Notes: generated by a model not told the origin, from the letters alone. 64,000 nucleotides of DNA from JAKAGZ01 sp963772675 (GCA_963772675.1 CAVYYF010000007.1:248001-312000), one strand, 5' to 3'. Counted from the stretch's first letter, positions 1-8,883 are shown. A program made the numbers and translations.

Positions 1-143
1 TAGAATTCGGAGGTAAAAAGATATCAAATATTTATGATTACACTTATGCACTTGGCGATTTCAGTCCCGGCGACGTAATTGATGTTGTAGTAATGAGAAA
101 CGGAGAAAAAAAGATCTTTAAGGTAGAACTTGGTGCAAGATAA
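1..143 (+). CDS. C-terminal end of a PDZ-domain protein (partial)
   Basis: An open frame enters from the left edge (first full codon at base 3) and stops with TAA at 141-143, giving 46 residues. The segment has the pattern of the last part of a PDZ domain: GGKKISNIYDY, then LGDFSPGDVIDV, then VMRNGEKK. PDZ domains end periplasmic proteases such as HtrA, tail-specific proteases and some M28 peptidases. The catalytic part lies outside the window, so the family cannot be named. Confidence 0.7.
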   Translation, partial: EFGGKKISNIYDYTYALGDFSPGDVIDVVVMRNGEKKIFKVELGAR

Positions 144-178
144 ATTAACTTGAGGAGATTTCATTCAAAGGTGAATAT

Positions 179-592
179 GTGACAACAGGGAGATTATTAT
201 TTTTTGTCTTTTTATTGGTATTGTCTGTTGTACTCGCTTTTATTTATTACAATAATTTTTATTACCATGAAATCGCTGCCCAGGATCTTGCTCATGCTTA
301 CACCAAGGATGTTGTCACTGCCGATAAAGAATTTCTTGATAAAAGATTAAACCTTATGGGACAGGTGAAATCATATTACACTTTGCCGGATTTAAGACCT
401 GTCCTTGAATTAAAAACTTACCCGGGCGATTTGTCGCTGATCTGTTTTGTTACAGATGAAGAAGACCGGTACACAGCAGGTCGGCTTAAGGAAGACCAGA
501 ATGTTACAGTAAAAGGGAAATGTATTGGAACCAACGTTGACACCCTGATTAACGGTGTAAAGTTTGATGCAATAAATATAACTCCTCAATAG
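179..592 (+). CDS. Membrane-anchored OB-fold protein (tRNA_anti-like family)
   Basis: 137 residues from a GTG start; no ATG is available in this frame nearby. Residues 5-25 form one hydrophobic helix, an N-terminal anchor or uncleaved signal. The rest is a small beta-rich domain (LMGQVKSYYT, LICFVTDEEDRYTAGRLKEDQNVTVKGKC) with the spacing of tRNA_anti-like OB-folds. It lies 36 bases after the PDZ-protein stop and 8 bases before yjbQ, so it may be cotranscribed with both. The ligand is unknown; family members are mostly uncharacterised cell-envelope proteins. The family call is pattern-based inference. Confidence 0.65.
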   Translation: MTTGRLLFFVFLLVLSVVLAFIYYNNFYYHEIAAQDLAHAYTKDVVTADKEFLDKRLNLMGQVKSYYTLPDLRPVLELKTYPGDLSLICFVTDEEDRYTAGRLKEDQNVTVKGKCIGTNVDTLINGVKFDAINITPQ

Positions 593-599
593 AAACAGA

Positions 600-1022
600 A
601 TGAGTTACATTCAGAAAAAAATAACTTTAAAAGAAAAACCCAGGGGATTTCATTTAGTTACAAATGAAATTACTTCCGCAATTCCTGAGTTAAGAAAAAT
701 CAGTAAGGGAATTTGTCACATTTTTATCAAGCACACTTCTGCTTCACTTACAATCAATGAGAATTATGATCCTGATGTAAGAAGAGATTTTGAATCACAC
801 TTTAATGTGATGGTAAAAGAAAACGCTCCTTACTATGTTCACACAATTGAAGGACCTGACGATATGCCTGCACATCTGAAGGCATCTATTCTTGGTAACA
901 GTCTTTCAATTCCAATAACTGAGGGTAGTCTCAATCTTGGAACCTGGCAAGGAATTTATTTATGTGAACACAGAAACCGCGGCGGAAGCAGAAGGATTGT
1001 AGTTACAATTTCAGGTGATTAA
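600..1022 (+). CDS. yjbQ: YjbQ/UPF0047 family protein
   Basis: 140 residues, the usual length of the UPF0047 family. The conserved core is visible: HIFIKHTSASLTINENYDPDVRRD in the middle and GTWQGIYLCEHR near the end, with the histidines that bind a metal in family structures. Family members have weak thiamine-phosphate-synthase activity in genetic tests, and their true role is unsettled. No signal peptide is present, so it is probably cytosolic. The gene starts 8 bases after the OB-fold gene, suggesting shared transcription. Confidence 0.88.
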   Translation: MSYIQKKITLKEKPRGFHLVTNEITSAIPELRKISKGICHIFIKHTSASLTINENYDPDVRRDFESHFNVMVKENAPYYVHTIEGPDDMPAHLKASILGNSLSIPITEGSLNLGTWQGIYLCEHRNRGGSRRIVVTISGD

Positions 1023-1079
1023 GTTTATCAGATGTTTCCAAACTACTCCACTCTCGTGATCGGAACATTAAAAAAATAA

Positions 1080-1430
1080 TTATGGTTTATATCCCCACTT
1101 TTCTTTGTTAGCCGCTACTTCTTCCGGTGTCGGGATCGGATCATCTGGATTCCTTACAGGGACTATTCTCTCCTTTCCCACAATCCGTGCATTCAGTTCA
1201 GTATCATCGTTGAAAATATCAGGGACCAGATCCTCCTCAAAAATTGCCTCCCACGGACATTCGGGAACGCACGCGTTGCAATCAATACATTCATCTGGAT
1301 CTATCAAAAGCATGGTTTTAGGTATCGATTCATCGTTGCCTGTGTATTCATAAATACAATCAACCGGGCAAACCTGTGTGCATGCAATATCTTTGCAATC
1401 GAGGCACAGCTTGGTTATGACATAAGCCAT
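1080..1430 (-). CDS. Seven-iron type ferredoxin (FdxA-like)
   Basis: 116-residue soluble electron carrier. The first cluster region has Cys9, Cys12, Cys17, Cys21-Pro and Cys25; the second has Cys48-x2-Cys51-x2-Cys54-x3-Cys58-Pro. This is the arrangement of bacterial ferredoxins with one [3Fe-4S] and one [4Fe-4S] cluster. An acidic linker (PDIFNDDTELNARI) and a C-terminal tail follow, as in FdxA proteins. It is a single gene facing left, with its promoter in the 187-base gap before the phosphatase gene. The redox partner cannot be inferred from neighbours. Confidence 0.9.
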   Translation of the reverse strand: MAYVITKLCLDCKDIACTQVCPVDCIYEYTGNDESIPKTMLLIDPDECIDCNACVPECPWEAIFEEDLVPDIFNDDTELNARIVGKERIVPVRNPDDPIPTPEEVAANKEKWGYKP

Positions 1431-1617
1431 AAATCTCTCCTTTATTTTCTGGATTTTTTAGTTGCTTGTCTTAGGCTGTATGAATTTATATTAAATATAA
1501 TTGCAAATCAACCGCTTGGTTGGTATACCCCGAAGATTTTTCAAAATTTTTGTAACTTTGTCATATTTTTTATAAAATGACTTCTTTATACATACACAAA
1601 AATACGGAATACACATT

Positions 1618-2103
1618 ATGCAGAATAAGAAAATACTATTCGTTTGCCTTGGAAATATCTGTCGCTCACCTGCCGCTGAAGGTATAATGAAAAAGATATT
1701 AGCAGACGAAAGTCTTCAGAATAATATTTATGTTGATTCAGCCGGAACAGCAGGCTACCATGTAGGTGAATCACCTGACCCAAGAATGATCAGTTATGCG
1801 GCTAAACGCGGATACAACCTTGAACATGCTACGCGGAAGTTTAATCCTGCAAAAGACTTCAACAGGTTTGATTACATCATAACAATGGATAATGAAAATT
1901 ATACAGATGTAAAATCACACGACAACCTGAATAGATTTTCAAATAAAGTATTTAAGATGGCTGACTTTTGTAACAACATCAAAATCGATGAAGTCCCAGA
2001 CCCATATTACGAGGGTGAAGAGGGATTTAACAACGTACTGGATATCCTTGAAGATGGCTGCAAAGGAATACTTGAAAAGCTGAAAAATGAAAATCAATTA
2101 TGA
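1618..2103 (+). CDS. Low-molecular-weight protein tyrosine phosphatase
   Basis: 161 residues with the P-loop CLGNICRSPAAEG near the N terminus (C-x5-R-S) and the general-acid loop DEVPDPYYEG near residue 125, both diagnostic of the LMW-PTP family. Its last 17 bases overlap the start of the fructosamine-3-kinase-like gene, so the two are translationally coupled. Human LMW-PTP-A dephosphorylates protein-bound ribulosamine 5-phosphate, and bacterial homologues beside fructosamine-3-kinase genes are proposed to supply the kinase substrate. That role is inferred here; dephosphorylation of tyrosine or arginine phosphate is the alternative. Confidence 0.92.
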   Translation: MQNKKILFVCLGNICRSPAAEGIMKKILADESLQNNIYVDSAGTAGYHVGESPDPRMISYAAKRGYNLEHATRKFNPAKDFNRFDYIITMDNENYTDVKSHDNLNRFSNKVFKMADFCNNIKIDEVPDPYYEGEEGFNNVLDILEDGCKGILEKLKNENQL

Positions 2104-2959
2104 ACTGAAAAAGAAAATTGAAGAAAGAATCGGAACGGAAATAATTTCGAGTAACTCAGTTTCCGGGGGATGCATCAGCAATGCATGTAAGCTGAAAACG
2201 ACATCCGGTAAAAATTATTTTCTTAAGTTCAACGATTTTTCTTTAAACAATATGTTCATTAAAGAAGCAAACGGTTTGAGTGAACTGAGTAAAGCGAATG
2301 CAATCAGGGTGCCGGATGTTATTTTAGCTGAAAAATCTTTCATCCTGCTTGAACACATTGAAAGCGCTCACCCAGGCAGAAATTTTTTTGAGAATTTTGG
2401 TAGAAAGTTTGCCGGATTGCATAAATACAACTCAGATTCATTTGGCTTTTTTGAAGATAACTACATCGGATCAACTGACCAGATAAATATTCCCGCTGAA
2501 AATGGAAAAGGAAACTGGACAGAGTTTTACTGGAATAAGAGAATCCTCTTCCAGTATAAACTCGCTGAAAAGAACGGATACGCGACGTCTGAGTTACAAG
2601 ACGGAATTAAAAAACTGGAGAGCAAAATCGTAGAAATTTTATCGGGCAGCGAAGAAAAACCGGCACTGCTTCACGGCGATCTCTGGAGCGGGAATTATAT
2701 GTCTGACGAAAACGGGAATGCCTGTCTCATCGATCCGGCAGTTTATTACGGCCATCGCGAAGCCGATTTGGCGATGACAAAATTGTTCGGCGGTTTCGAT
2801 AACAAATTTTACTCTGCTTATAATGAAGCGAATCCTTTAAAGGATGGTTGGCGTTACCGCGAGAACATTTATAAACTCTATCATGTTTTAAATCATCTGA
2901 ATTTATTCGGCAGGGGCTACTACTCACATGCTGTTGCACTTATCAAAAGTTATTTATGA
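2087..2959 (+). CDS. Fructosamine/ribulosamine-3-kinase family protein
   Basis: 290 residues, the normal family length. The aminoglycoside-phosphotransferase-like fold is recognisable: an N-terminal SVSGGCISNACKL strand-loop, YFLKF with the ATP-binding lysine, the catalytic loop LLHGDLWSGN, and the metal-binding LIDPAVYYGHREADLAM. These enzymes phosphorylate O3 of ketoamines on glycated proteins; the product is unstable and releases the amine. The start overlaps the phosphatase gene by 17 bases. Substrate choice (fructosamine, ribulosamine or erythrulosamine) cannot be read from sequence, but the coupled phosphatase favours pentose- or tetrose-derived adducts. Confidence 0.9.
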   Translation: MKINYELKKKIEERIGTEIISSNSVSGGCISNACKLKTTSGKNYFLKFNDFSLNNMFIKEANGLSELSKANAIRVPDVILAEKSFILLEHIESAHPGRNFFENFGRKFAGLHKYNSDSFGFFEDNYIGSTDQINIPAENGKGNWTEFYWNKRILFQYKLAEKNGYATSELQDGIKKLESKIVEILSGSEEKPALLHGDLWSGNYMSDENGNACLIDPAVYYGHREADLAMTKLFGGFDNKFYSAYNEANPLKDGWRYRENIYKLYHVLNHLNLFGRGYYSHAVALIKSYL

Positions 2960-2968
2960 AATAAAATG

Positions 2969-3092
2969 TATAGGCTGTTTCAAAACTTTCATTCCGAACT
3001 TGTTTCGGAATCTAATGATTTGTTTTTGAGAAACTAATGAGAACCTGAAACAAGTTCAGGTTGACAAAATCAAACTTTTGAAACAGCCTATA
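2969..3092. repeat. 124-bp intergenic inverted-repeat element
   Basis: Perfect 17-bp terminal inverted repeat: TATAGGCTGTTTCAAAA at 2969-2985 and its complement at 3076-3092. Inside are two smaller palindromes, GAACTTGTTTCGGAATC-like on the left and AACCTGAAACAAGTTCAGG on the right. It fills the gap between two convergent genes and could end transcription from both sides. It carries no coding sequence and resembles the other CATTC-type palindromic elements in this window. Confidence 0.75.
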
Positions 3093-3116
3093 TGTACTAC
3101 CACACTTAAACTATTT

Positions 3117-3989
3117 TTACTTCTTCTTTAGCGGCGGCTCATTGGCTTTCGGAGGTTTTGCCACATATAAAATTTCAATATCAAAAATAAGTGTAGAATT
3201 TGCCGGAATAACACTATTGCCCCGGCTTCCGTAAGCAAGATCAGGCGGAATTATAAATTCAGCTTTTTCTCCCTTCTTCATAAGCCCGATAGCTTCATTA
3301 AATCCCTTTATTAAATTCTGTATCTTGTAAGGCACAACCAGAGGTTCTCCTCTTTCAATCGAACTATCAAATTTTTTCCCGCCTTCCAAATATCCGGAAT
3401 AATGCAGAGTCACTACATCCCCTGAATCAATGGCAGGCCCATCCCCTGCTTTAACTACTACATATTTCAATCCGTCTTTCAGTGTTTGAAATTTTGTCGA
3501 ATCAACATCCCATCTCTTTGCCGTGATCACTACTTCTACTTGAAGCAGTTGAACCTGGAATTTAAGACTTGCATTCGGAGGAATTACCGGGGGCATTCCC
3601 CTTTCCCCATAAGCTAATTTTGAGGGAATAATTATCGTCCTGTATCCTCCTTCTTTCATACCCTCTATTCCCTCGTCCAAACCATTTATAAAAGAATTTT
3701 TACGGAGCACAAATTTTACCGGCTTGCTGTGTATTCTTGTGCTTCCAATGCTGCTTGATATGCGGGTTGAATCTTTCGACCAGTCGCTGAAAAGATTTGT
3801 CGTATCTTTTATTATCCATGCTGAAAAATGTATCTGTACCAGATCACCTGCTTTAGCTTCTTTTCCTGTTCCGAGTGTATCATCCATAAATTCAAGACCA
3901 GATGGCTTTTTTACCACTTCTCCAGTGTGCTGTTTTGAGCATGCAGGAACAAATAACAACAGTACCAATAATGATGAGAATAATTTCAT
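3117..3989 (-). CDS. Lipoprotein with two FKBP-type peptidyl-prolyl isomerase domains
   Basis: 290 residues. A signal peptide ends in the lipobox VPAC, so Cys17 is the probable lipidated residue. Two FKBP domains follow at about 45-155 and 170-275; each has the GDLVQIHFSAW / GDVVTLHYSGYL strand and the conserved PPxLAYGERG / PPDLAYGSRG loop. The protein would catalyse proline isomerisation on envelope proteins from a membrane anchor. The gene is monocistronic and convergent with the kinase gene. A lysine-rich tail (PPLKKK) closes it. Confidence 0.93.
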   Translation of the reverse strand: MKLFSSLLVLLLFVPACSKQHTGEVVKKPSGLEFMDDTLGTGKEAKAGDLVQIHFSAWIIKDTTNLFSDWSKDSTRISSSIGSTRIHSKPVKFVLRKNSFINGLDEGIEGMKEGGYRTIIIPSKLAYGERGMPPVIPPNASLKFQVQLLQVEVVITAKRWDVDSTKFQTLKDGLKYVVVKAGDGPAIDSGDVVTLHYSGYLEGGKKFDSSIERGEPLVVPYKIQNLIKGFNEAIGLMKKGEKAEFIIPPDLAYGSRGNSVIPANSTLIFDIEILYVAKPPKANEPPLKKK

Positions 3990-4077
3990 TGTGTTTCCTT
4001 AATTTTTTGTCGGTTCAAATATATCCATTTGAGCAACAATTGTGAAACGTGAGAGGTGAAAAGTAAAACGAACCAGC

Positions 4078-4204
4078 CATTCTGAATCCGACCTGCCTGC
4101 CTGGTAGGCAGGTTTACCGGGATGAAGAATCTTTTGATTTTATGATCTAAAAGGTTCATATTTCAAGAATCCAGCCTCACAAAATCATAATTGGAATTCA
4201 GAAT
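4078..4204. repeat. Palindromic intergenic repeat with internal hairpin
   Basis: CATTCTGAATCC at 4078-4089 is matched by an imperfect inverse copy GGAATTCAGAAT at 4193-4204. Inside is an 8-bp stem, ACCTGCCT (4091-4098) with AGGCAGGT (4106-4113). It belongs to the same dispersed family as the elements near 8884, 22569 and 44762. The rest of the gap 4003-4451 is AT-rich with no gene; the promoter of the following lipoprotein gene probably lies just before 4452. Confidence 0.6.
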
Positions 4205-4451
4205 AACCTGTCAATATATATTTTTTGTTGATAAAAACTTGCCTCTTTCGAAAGATATTGCGAAATTAAAATTACAATTAGCACCGGCGTGATTTTTTTT
4301 ATAATTCATGCAGCTATAAATCTTGCTAACTACCTAAGATTCAAAAGGAAACAAACTATTTAATTAAGCGACTGCTTTGCACTCTATTCTATTTAGTCAA
4401 TAATTAAATAGAATTTTGATTCTTCATCATAAATAAAATAAGGAGCAATAA

Positions 4452-5348
4452 ATGAAAAAGGTGATCATTTTATTTACGTCAATAATTATTACTTCTGTAA
4501 TAATTACCTCCTGCAGCAAAACTCCATCAACAAATTTGGTTGAAGTGACAGCAAAAGATTATTACTTTCATATGCAGGATTCAATTCCTTCAGGGTGGAC
4601 AACCTTCAGGCTTAAAAATGAGGGCCACGCAACGCACTTTTTCTTTTTAACACTTCTTCCTGAAGGTGTTACCTTCCAGAATTATATTAGTGAAGTTGGG
4701 CCTGCTTTTGTAAGTGCACTGGATACATTAAAGGCAGGTGCAACAAAGGCTGAAGCTGGCGCAGTGCTTGGAAATTTGCTTCCCAAATGGTATGCTTCAG
4801 CAAAATATATGGGGGGTACAGGGCTTATTGCAATGGGAAAATCAACCGAGACAACCCTGAAGCTTGCACCCGGCAACTATGTAATGGAGTGTTATGTTAA
4901 AACACCAGAAGGTAAATTTCACAGTGAACTAGGCATGATTAGACCTGTAACAGTTACTAACGAAGTTTCTGAAATGAAGGAACCTGAGAATGCTGATATA
5001 GAAATAAATCTTTCCAACTCCAAAATGGAAATTCAGGGTGAGCCTTCATCAGGCAAACATACCGTATCAGTTCATTTTAGTGAACAACCTCCTTTTGGTC
5101 TTGGGAATGATGTACATCTTGTTAAACTGAATAACGACACGGATTTAAATAAAGTAATTGAATGGATGGACTGGATGAATACAGATGGTTTACAATCGCC
5201 TGCTCCCGCGGAATTTATGGGTGGAACGCAGGAAATGCCCGTCGGATACACCTCTTATTTTAATGTGAACCTTAAACCCGGCAGGTACGCATGGATATCT
5301 GAAGCAGGAGCTGCAAATGGAATGGTAAAAGAATTTACTGTTGATTGA
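4452..5348 (+). CDS. Lipoprotein with two cupredoxin-like domains
   Basis: 298 residues. The lipobox ITSC places the lipidated cysteine at residue 21. Two similar beta-domains follow (about 28-165 and 175-298): SGWTTFRLKNEGHATHFFFL and GNYVMECYV in the first, GKHTVSVHF and GRYAWISEAG in the second. The first keeps potential copper ligands, His59 or His62 and then Cys147, His157 and Met162, in cupredoxin order but with an unusually long Cys-to-His loop. The second lacks them. This suggests a membrane-tethered blue-copper-like electron carrier or copper-binding protein; function is inferred from fold pattern only. Confidence 0.6.
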   Translation: MKKVIILFTSIIITSVIITSCSKTPSTNLVEVTAKDYYFHMQDSIPSGWTTFRLKNEGHATHFFFLTLLPEGVTFQNYISEVGPAFVSALDTLKAGATKAEAGAVLGNLLPKWYASAKYMGGTGLIAMGKSTETTLKLAPGNYVMECYVKTPEGKFHSELGMIRPVTVTNEVSEMKEPENADIEINLSNSKMEIQGEPSSGKHTVSVHFSEQPPFGLGNDVHLVKLNNDTDLNKVIEWMDWMNTDGLQSPAPAEFMGGTQEMPVGYTSYFNVNLKPGRYAWISEAGAANGMVKEFTVD

Positions 5349-5414
5349 GTTAATTCATTCAAAGTTTACTTGTAGGAACTTTTCACTAAATTAGTACTTT
5401 AGCTTAAACAATCT

Positions 5415-6044
5415 ATGAAGTTAAAATACTTTTATATTCTTATTACCTTAGCATTCATTTTAATAAGTTCTGGTAGCAAAATGGATAATGAAGCACAACA
5501 GACCAAAGCAATATCAGACTGCAATTACACTTTGAAAGAATCGCTGGCCGGAAAAGATATTCCTAAGGAAATAAAAGAAAATCTGAGGCTTGTTGATGTT
5601 TATTATTATTCATTCGACAATAAGCTGCACAAAGGACAGCTTGTAATTGACAAAGATCTTGAAAATGATATCAAATGGATATTTGAAATGTTGAAGGAGA
5701 AGAGATTCCCTATTAAGAGAGTTATTCCTGTTGTAAAATATCACTGGTCTGATGATAAATCGATGAAAGCTAATAACTCTTCTGCTTTTAATTACAGGCT
5801 GGTTGCAAACACAAACCGGTTTTCGAATCACTCAACCGGAAGGGCTATCGATATAAACCCCTGGCAAAACCCGCAGATAATTGATGGTGCTGCATCACCT
5901 AAGGGAGCTGTTTACAATCCTAAAGTAAAGGGTACTATTTCCAAACGTTCTTTAATAGTGAGGTTATTCAAAGAAAGAGGCTGGAGCTGGGGCGGTGACT
6001 GGAAAACACGAGCGGATTATCAGCATTTTGAGAAACTAAAATGA
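5415..6044 (+). CDS. M15-family D-Ala-D-Ala carboxypeptidase-like protein
   Basis: 209 residues with an N-terminal signal segment (residues 3-22). The zinc-site signature NHSTGRAIDIN (HxxxxxxD) and the second histidine in DYQHFEKLK near the C terminus match the VanY/peptidase M15 fold, with WSWGGDW between them as usual. Such enzymes trim stem peptides of peptidoglycan in the periplasm. The stop codon overlaps the start of the cupin gene (6041), so they are cotranscribed. Whether it is a carboxypeptidase or an endopeptidase is not clear from sequence. Confidence 0.85.
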   Translation: MKLKYFYILITLAFILISSGSKMDNEAQQTKAISDCNYTLKESLAGKDIPKEIKENLRLVDVYYYSFDNKLHKGQLVIDKDLENDIKWIFEMLKEKRFPIKRVIPVVKYHWSDDKSMKANNSSAFNYRLVANTNRFSNHSTGRAIDINPWQNPQIIDGAASPKGAVYNPKVKGTISKRSLIVRLFKERGWSWGGDWKTRADYQHFEKLK

Positions 6045-6387
6045 TCAACAAAATAAATTCATCAAGCGCAGAACATTACACCTGGGGAGAAGTTTGCGAC
6101 GGCTGGCATTTTGTAAACAATGAAGACCTTAGCATCATTCAGGAAAAAGTTCCTCCCGGTAAATCGGAAGTGAAACATTATCATAACATTTCAAGACAAT
6201 TCTTTTTCATTCTCAAAGGGGAAGGAACGATAGAGCTTCAGGATAAAATTGTTAAGCTTTCAAAAAAGAGGGGCTGGAAATTCCCCCCGGCACTATTCAC
6301 AAATTCAAATACGAATCTGAAAAGGAAGTAATCTTTTGGGTAATCTCTTCGCCGAAAAGTCACGGGGACAGAGTTACCTGCGAATAA
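6041..6387 (+). pseudogene. Cupin-domain protein, frameshifted
   Basis: The first 75 residues read as a cupin (PPGKSEVKHYHNISRQFFFILKGEG, with the metal-binding His pair and glycine turn). After the A run at 6262-6267 the frame is wrong and stops at 6331. With one extra A the protein continues LEIPPGTIHKFKYESEKE and ends at TAA 6385-6387, giving a normal cupin of about 115 residues. It begins inside the M15 gene and ends 4 bases before the MutS-like gene. Either a real inactivating deletion or a sequencing error in the homopolymer. Confidence 0.85.
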
Positions 6388-6391
6388 CAAA

Positions 6392-7984
6392 ATGTTCAAT
6401 AGAAAGAAGAATATATTAAAAGAGATCCGGCAAAACTGGGGAAAACAAATTAAGAGATACAGAAACTTTGATTTGATTTCCTCCTATCATGATCTGAAAT
6501 CCAAATTCGATAAAGATGAAGTGATTGACGATAAAACCTGGTCAGACCTGAATCTTGATAGCCTGTTTGTAAATTTAGACAGAACCACAAGCAATATTGG
6601 TCAACAATTCCTGTATCACCTGATCAGGAAATACGAAAAGAATAAAAATGCTTTGGATGACAGGTATAATCTCTTCAGTTTCTTCAAGGATAATGCAAAA
6701 ATCAGGGAAACAATTCAGCTAAAGTTAACAGGTCTTGATAATACAAAATCATATTTTATTTCCAGCTTAATCTTTGGTGATATTCCTGAGAGACCCAGGT
6801 TTTATTATTTTTTGTACCTGTTACCAATGCTGACAATTCTTTCATTTATACTTGTTCCTTTTTATAATTCATTTTTATTGGTGGGTGTCGGACTCTCAAT
6901 TTTTAATATTATTGTTAACCTGATTTTTTCGAAAAGCTTTCACAAATATTTTTCCGGCTTCTACGGATTAAATCGCCTTATTACCTGCGCTGAGGCTATT
7001 GCAAAAGTCGACACTGAGAATAAATTACCCCAGGTAGATTTTCTCAGAAAAAACAGATCTGTTTTAACGAGGCTGCGCAAAAAAATGGGCTACATTGTTA
7101 TTGACAAATCAGGGGGAAACGACATAATCTTATTGATAATTGAATATCTGAACATAATCTTACTTTATGACTTGCTTTCCTACTTGAGGTCTATAGAATA
7201 TATAAAGGCAAAAAGAAAAATAATCCAACAAACATTTGAGGCGATTGCAGAACTTGATGTATCTATTGCAATAGCTTCCTATCTAATGGAAATTCCATAT
7301 TATTGTGTACCAAATTTTATACAGGCTAAAGAAATATCTTTCAACGAAGTTTATCATCCTTTAATTAAAGATGCAGTATCAAATACTGTAAACAAAATCA
7401 GCCAATCCGTGCTGATCACGGGATCAAATATGGCGGGCAAAACAACATTTATAAAAACGATCGGGATTAATTTTATTCTTGCCCAAACCTTAAATATTTG
7501 CCTGGCTAAAGAAGCATCTCTCCCGATGCTAATTGTTAAATCGGCAATAAAACGAGAAGATGATTTAGAACATTCGAAAAGTTATTATTATGTGGAGATT
7601 GAAAGGTTGCTGGATTTTATTGAATTAAGCAAAGATAAATCCGAGTATTTATTTTTAATTGACGAAATTTTCCGTGGTACTAATACAGTTGAAAGACTTT
7701 CATCGTCAACTGCAGTTTTAAATTACCTAGACAAAAATAATTTTATTTTTGTCACTACCCACGATATTGAACTTCAGCATTTATTAAATAATACGTTTAT
7801 AATATTTCACTTTAGCGAACAGGTCACAAATAATCATTTTTATTTTGATTATAAAATAAAGGAAGGTGCAACTTTTTCAGGTAATGCTATCAAGCTGCTG
7901 GAATTAAAAGGGTATCCTGAATCTGTAGTCAACAATGCAAATTCAGTTAAGGAAATTCTATTAAAAAATCAGCATAAAACTTAG
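6392..7984 (+). CDS. Membrane-associated MutS-family ATPase
   Basis: 530 residues. The C-terminal half is a MutS ABC-type ATPase: Walker A GSNMAGKTTF near 347, Walker B FLIDEIFRGTNT near 427, then TTHDIEL. The N-terminal MutS mismatch-recognition domains are missing. Instead two hydrophobic segments lie at about 135-180 (FYYFLYLLPMLTILSF, FLLVGVGLSIFNIIV). This layout matches a family of MutS-related proteins with membrane helices seen in Bacteroidota relatives, of unknown role; classical mismatch repair is unlikely. It follows the cupin gene by 4 bases. Confidence 0.85.
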   Translation: MFNRKKNILKEIRQNWGKQIKRYRNFDLISSYHDLKSKFDKDEVIDDKTWSDLNLDSLFVNLDRTTSNIGQQFLYHLIRKYEKNKNALDDRYNLFSFFKDNAKIRETIQLKLTGLDNTKSYFISSLIFGDIPERPRFYYFLYLLPMLTILSFILVPFYNSFLLVGVGLSIFNIIVNLIFSKSFHKYFSGFYGLNRLITCAEAIAKVDTENKLPQVDFLRKNRSVLTRLRKKMGYIVIDKSGGNDIILLIIEYLNIILLYDLLSYLRSIEYIKAKRKIIQQTFEAIAELDVSIAIASYLMEIPYYCVPNFIQAKEISFNEVYHPLIKDAVSNTVNKISQSVLITGSNMAGKTTFIKTIGINFILAQTLNICLAKEASLPMLIVKSAIKREDDLEHSKSYYYVEIERLLDFIELSKDKSEYLFLIDEIFRGTNTVERLSSSTAVLNYLDKNNFIFVTTHDIELQHLLNNTFIIFHFSEQVTNNHFYFDYKIKEGATFSGNAIKLLELKGYPESVVNNANSVKEILLKNQHKT

Positions 7985-8032
7985 CGTGGGATTTAATTAA
8001 AGGCCGTTATATTAGAGCTTTTATTTAAATAA

Positions 8033-8779
8033 TTACTCACCAGAGTATCTATCCAGTCTGAACTTCTCTCCGAGATAAAGTTTCCTGATCTCTTCATCTT
8101 CGGCAAGCTCTTTTGCTTTCCCCTGTTTGAATATCGTTCCGTTAATAAGAATGTAACCTTTATCAACAATGCTTAAAGTTTCGTGCACATTGTGATCAGT
8201 GATCAGAACACCTATGCCACGTTCTTTTAAATTTGCAACTATGTTCATTATATCTTCAACTGCAATCGGGTCAACCCCGGCAAAAGGTTCATCGAGCAAA
8301 ATAAAATTCGGGTCAGTAGTTAACGAACGTGCAATCTCGGTTCTTCTTCTCTCACCCCCGCTTAGCTGCACCCCAAGACTTTTTCTCAGATGAGTAATGC
8401 TCAACTCTTCCAGCAACTTTTCGCATTTTTCCTTTTTAGCTTTTGCATCAATCTTCATCATTTCAAGAATTGCCATTAAATTCTGTTCAACCGTGAGCCG
8501 CCTGAAAATTGAAGCTTCCTGCGGCAAATAACCTATTCCCATTCTCGCACGCTGATACATTGGAACTTTAGTTATGTCCTGATCGTCAAGGAAAACATTT
8601 CCGGAATCAGGTCTAATCATGCCGGTAATCATATAAAATGTAGTAGTTTTTCCTGCACCGTTCGGCCCCAATAATCCAACGATACTTCCCTTAGAAACAG
8701 CAACAGAGGCTTTGTTAACAACGGCGCGTTTCTTATAAATCTTTACTAAATCTTTACAACTAAGTGTATTGTGTTCCAT
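8033..8779 (-). CDS. lptB: LPS export ABC transporter ATP-binding protein LptB
   Basis: 248 residues. Walker A GPNGAGKTTTFYMITG, signature LSGGERRRTEIARSL, Walker B FILLDEPFAGVDP and the H-loop TDHNVHETL are all intact. The EQNLMAILEM and GYLPQEASIFRRLTVEQN segments match LptB rather than branched-chain amino-acid transporters. It powers movement of LPS from the inner membrane to the Lpt bridge. It is the last gene of the Kdo/LPS cluster, separated from the OstA-like gene by 241 bases that hold a palindromic repeat. LptF/G partners are not in the window. Confidence 0.95.
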   Translation of the reverse strand: MEHNTLSCKDLVKIYKKRAVVNKASVAVSKGSIVGLLGPNGAGKTTTFYMITGMIRPDSGNVFLDDQDITKVPMYQRARMGIGYLPQEASIFRRLTVEQNLMAILEMMKIDAKAKKEKCEKLLEELSITHLRKSLGVQLSGGERRRTEIARSLTTDPNFILLDEPFAGVDPIAVEDIMNIVANLKERGIGVLITDHNVHETLSIVDKGYILINGTIFKQGKAKELAEDEEIRKLYLGEKFRLDRYSGE

Positions 8780-8883
8780 ATCTTAATAAATATCATAATT
8801 CAAAAAGACAAAATACAAATAAAATTCTAATAACAATTACTAGAATTATTTTTAATACAACATCTATTATATTGATAGTAATG

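Noticed and set aside
3117..3989. Duplicate FKBP genes
   Set aside because: The two FKBP repeats are in one continuous frame with one signal peptide, so this is a two-domain protein.
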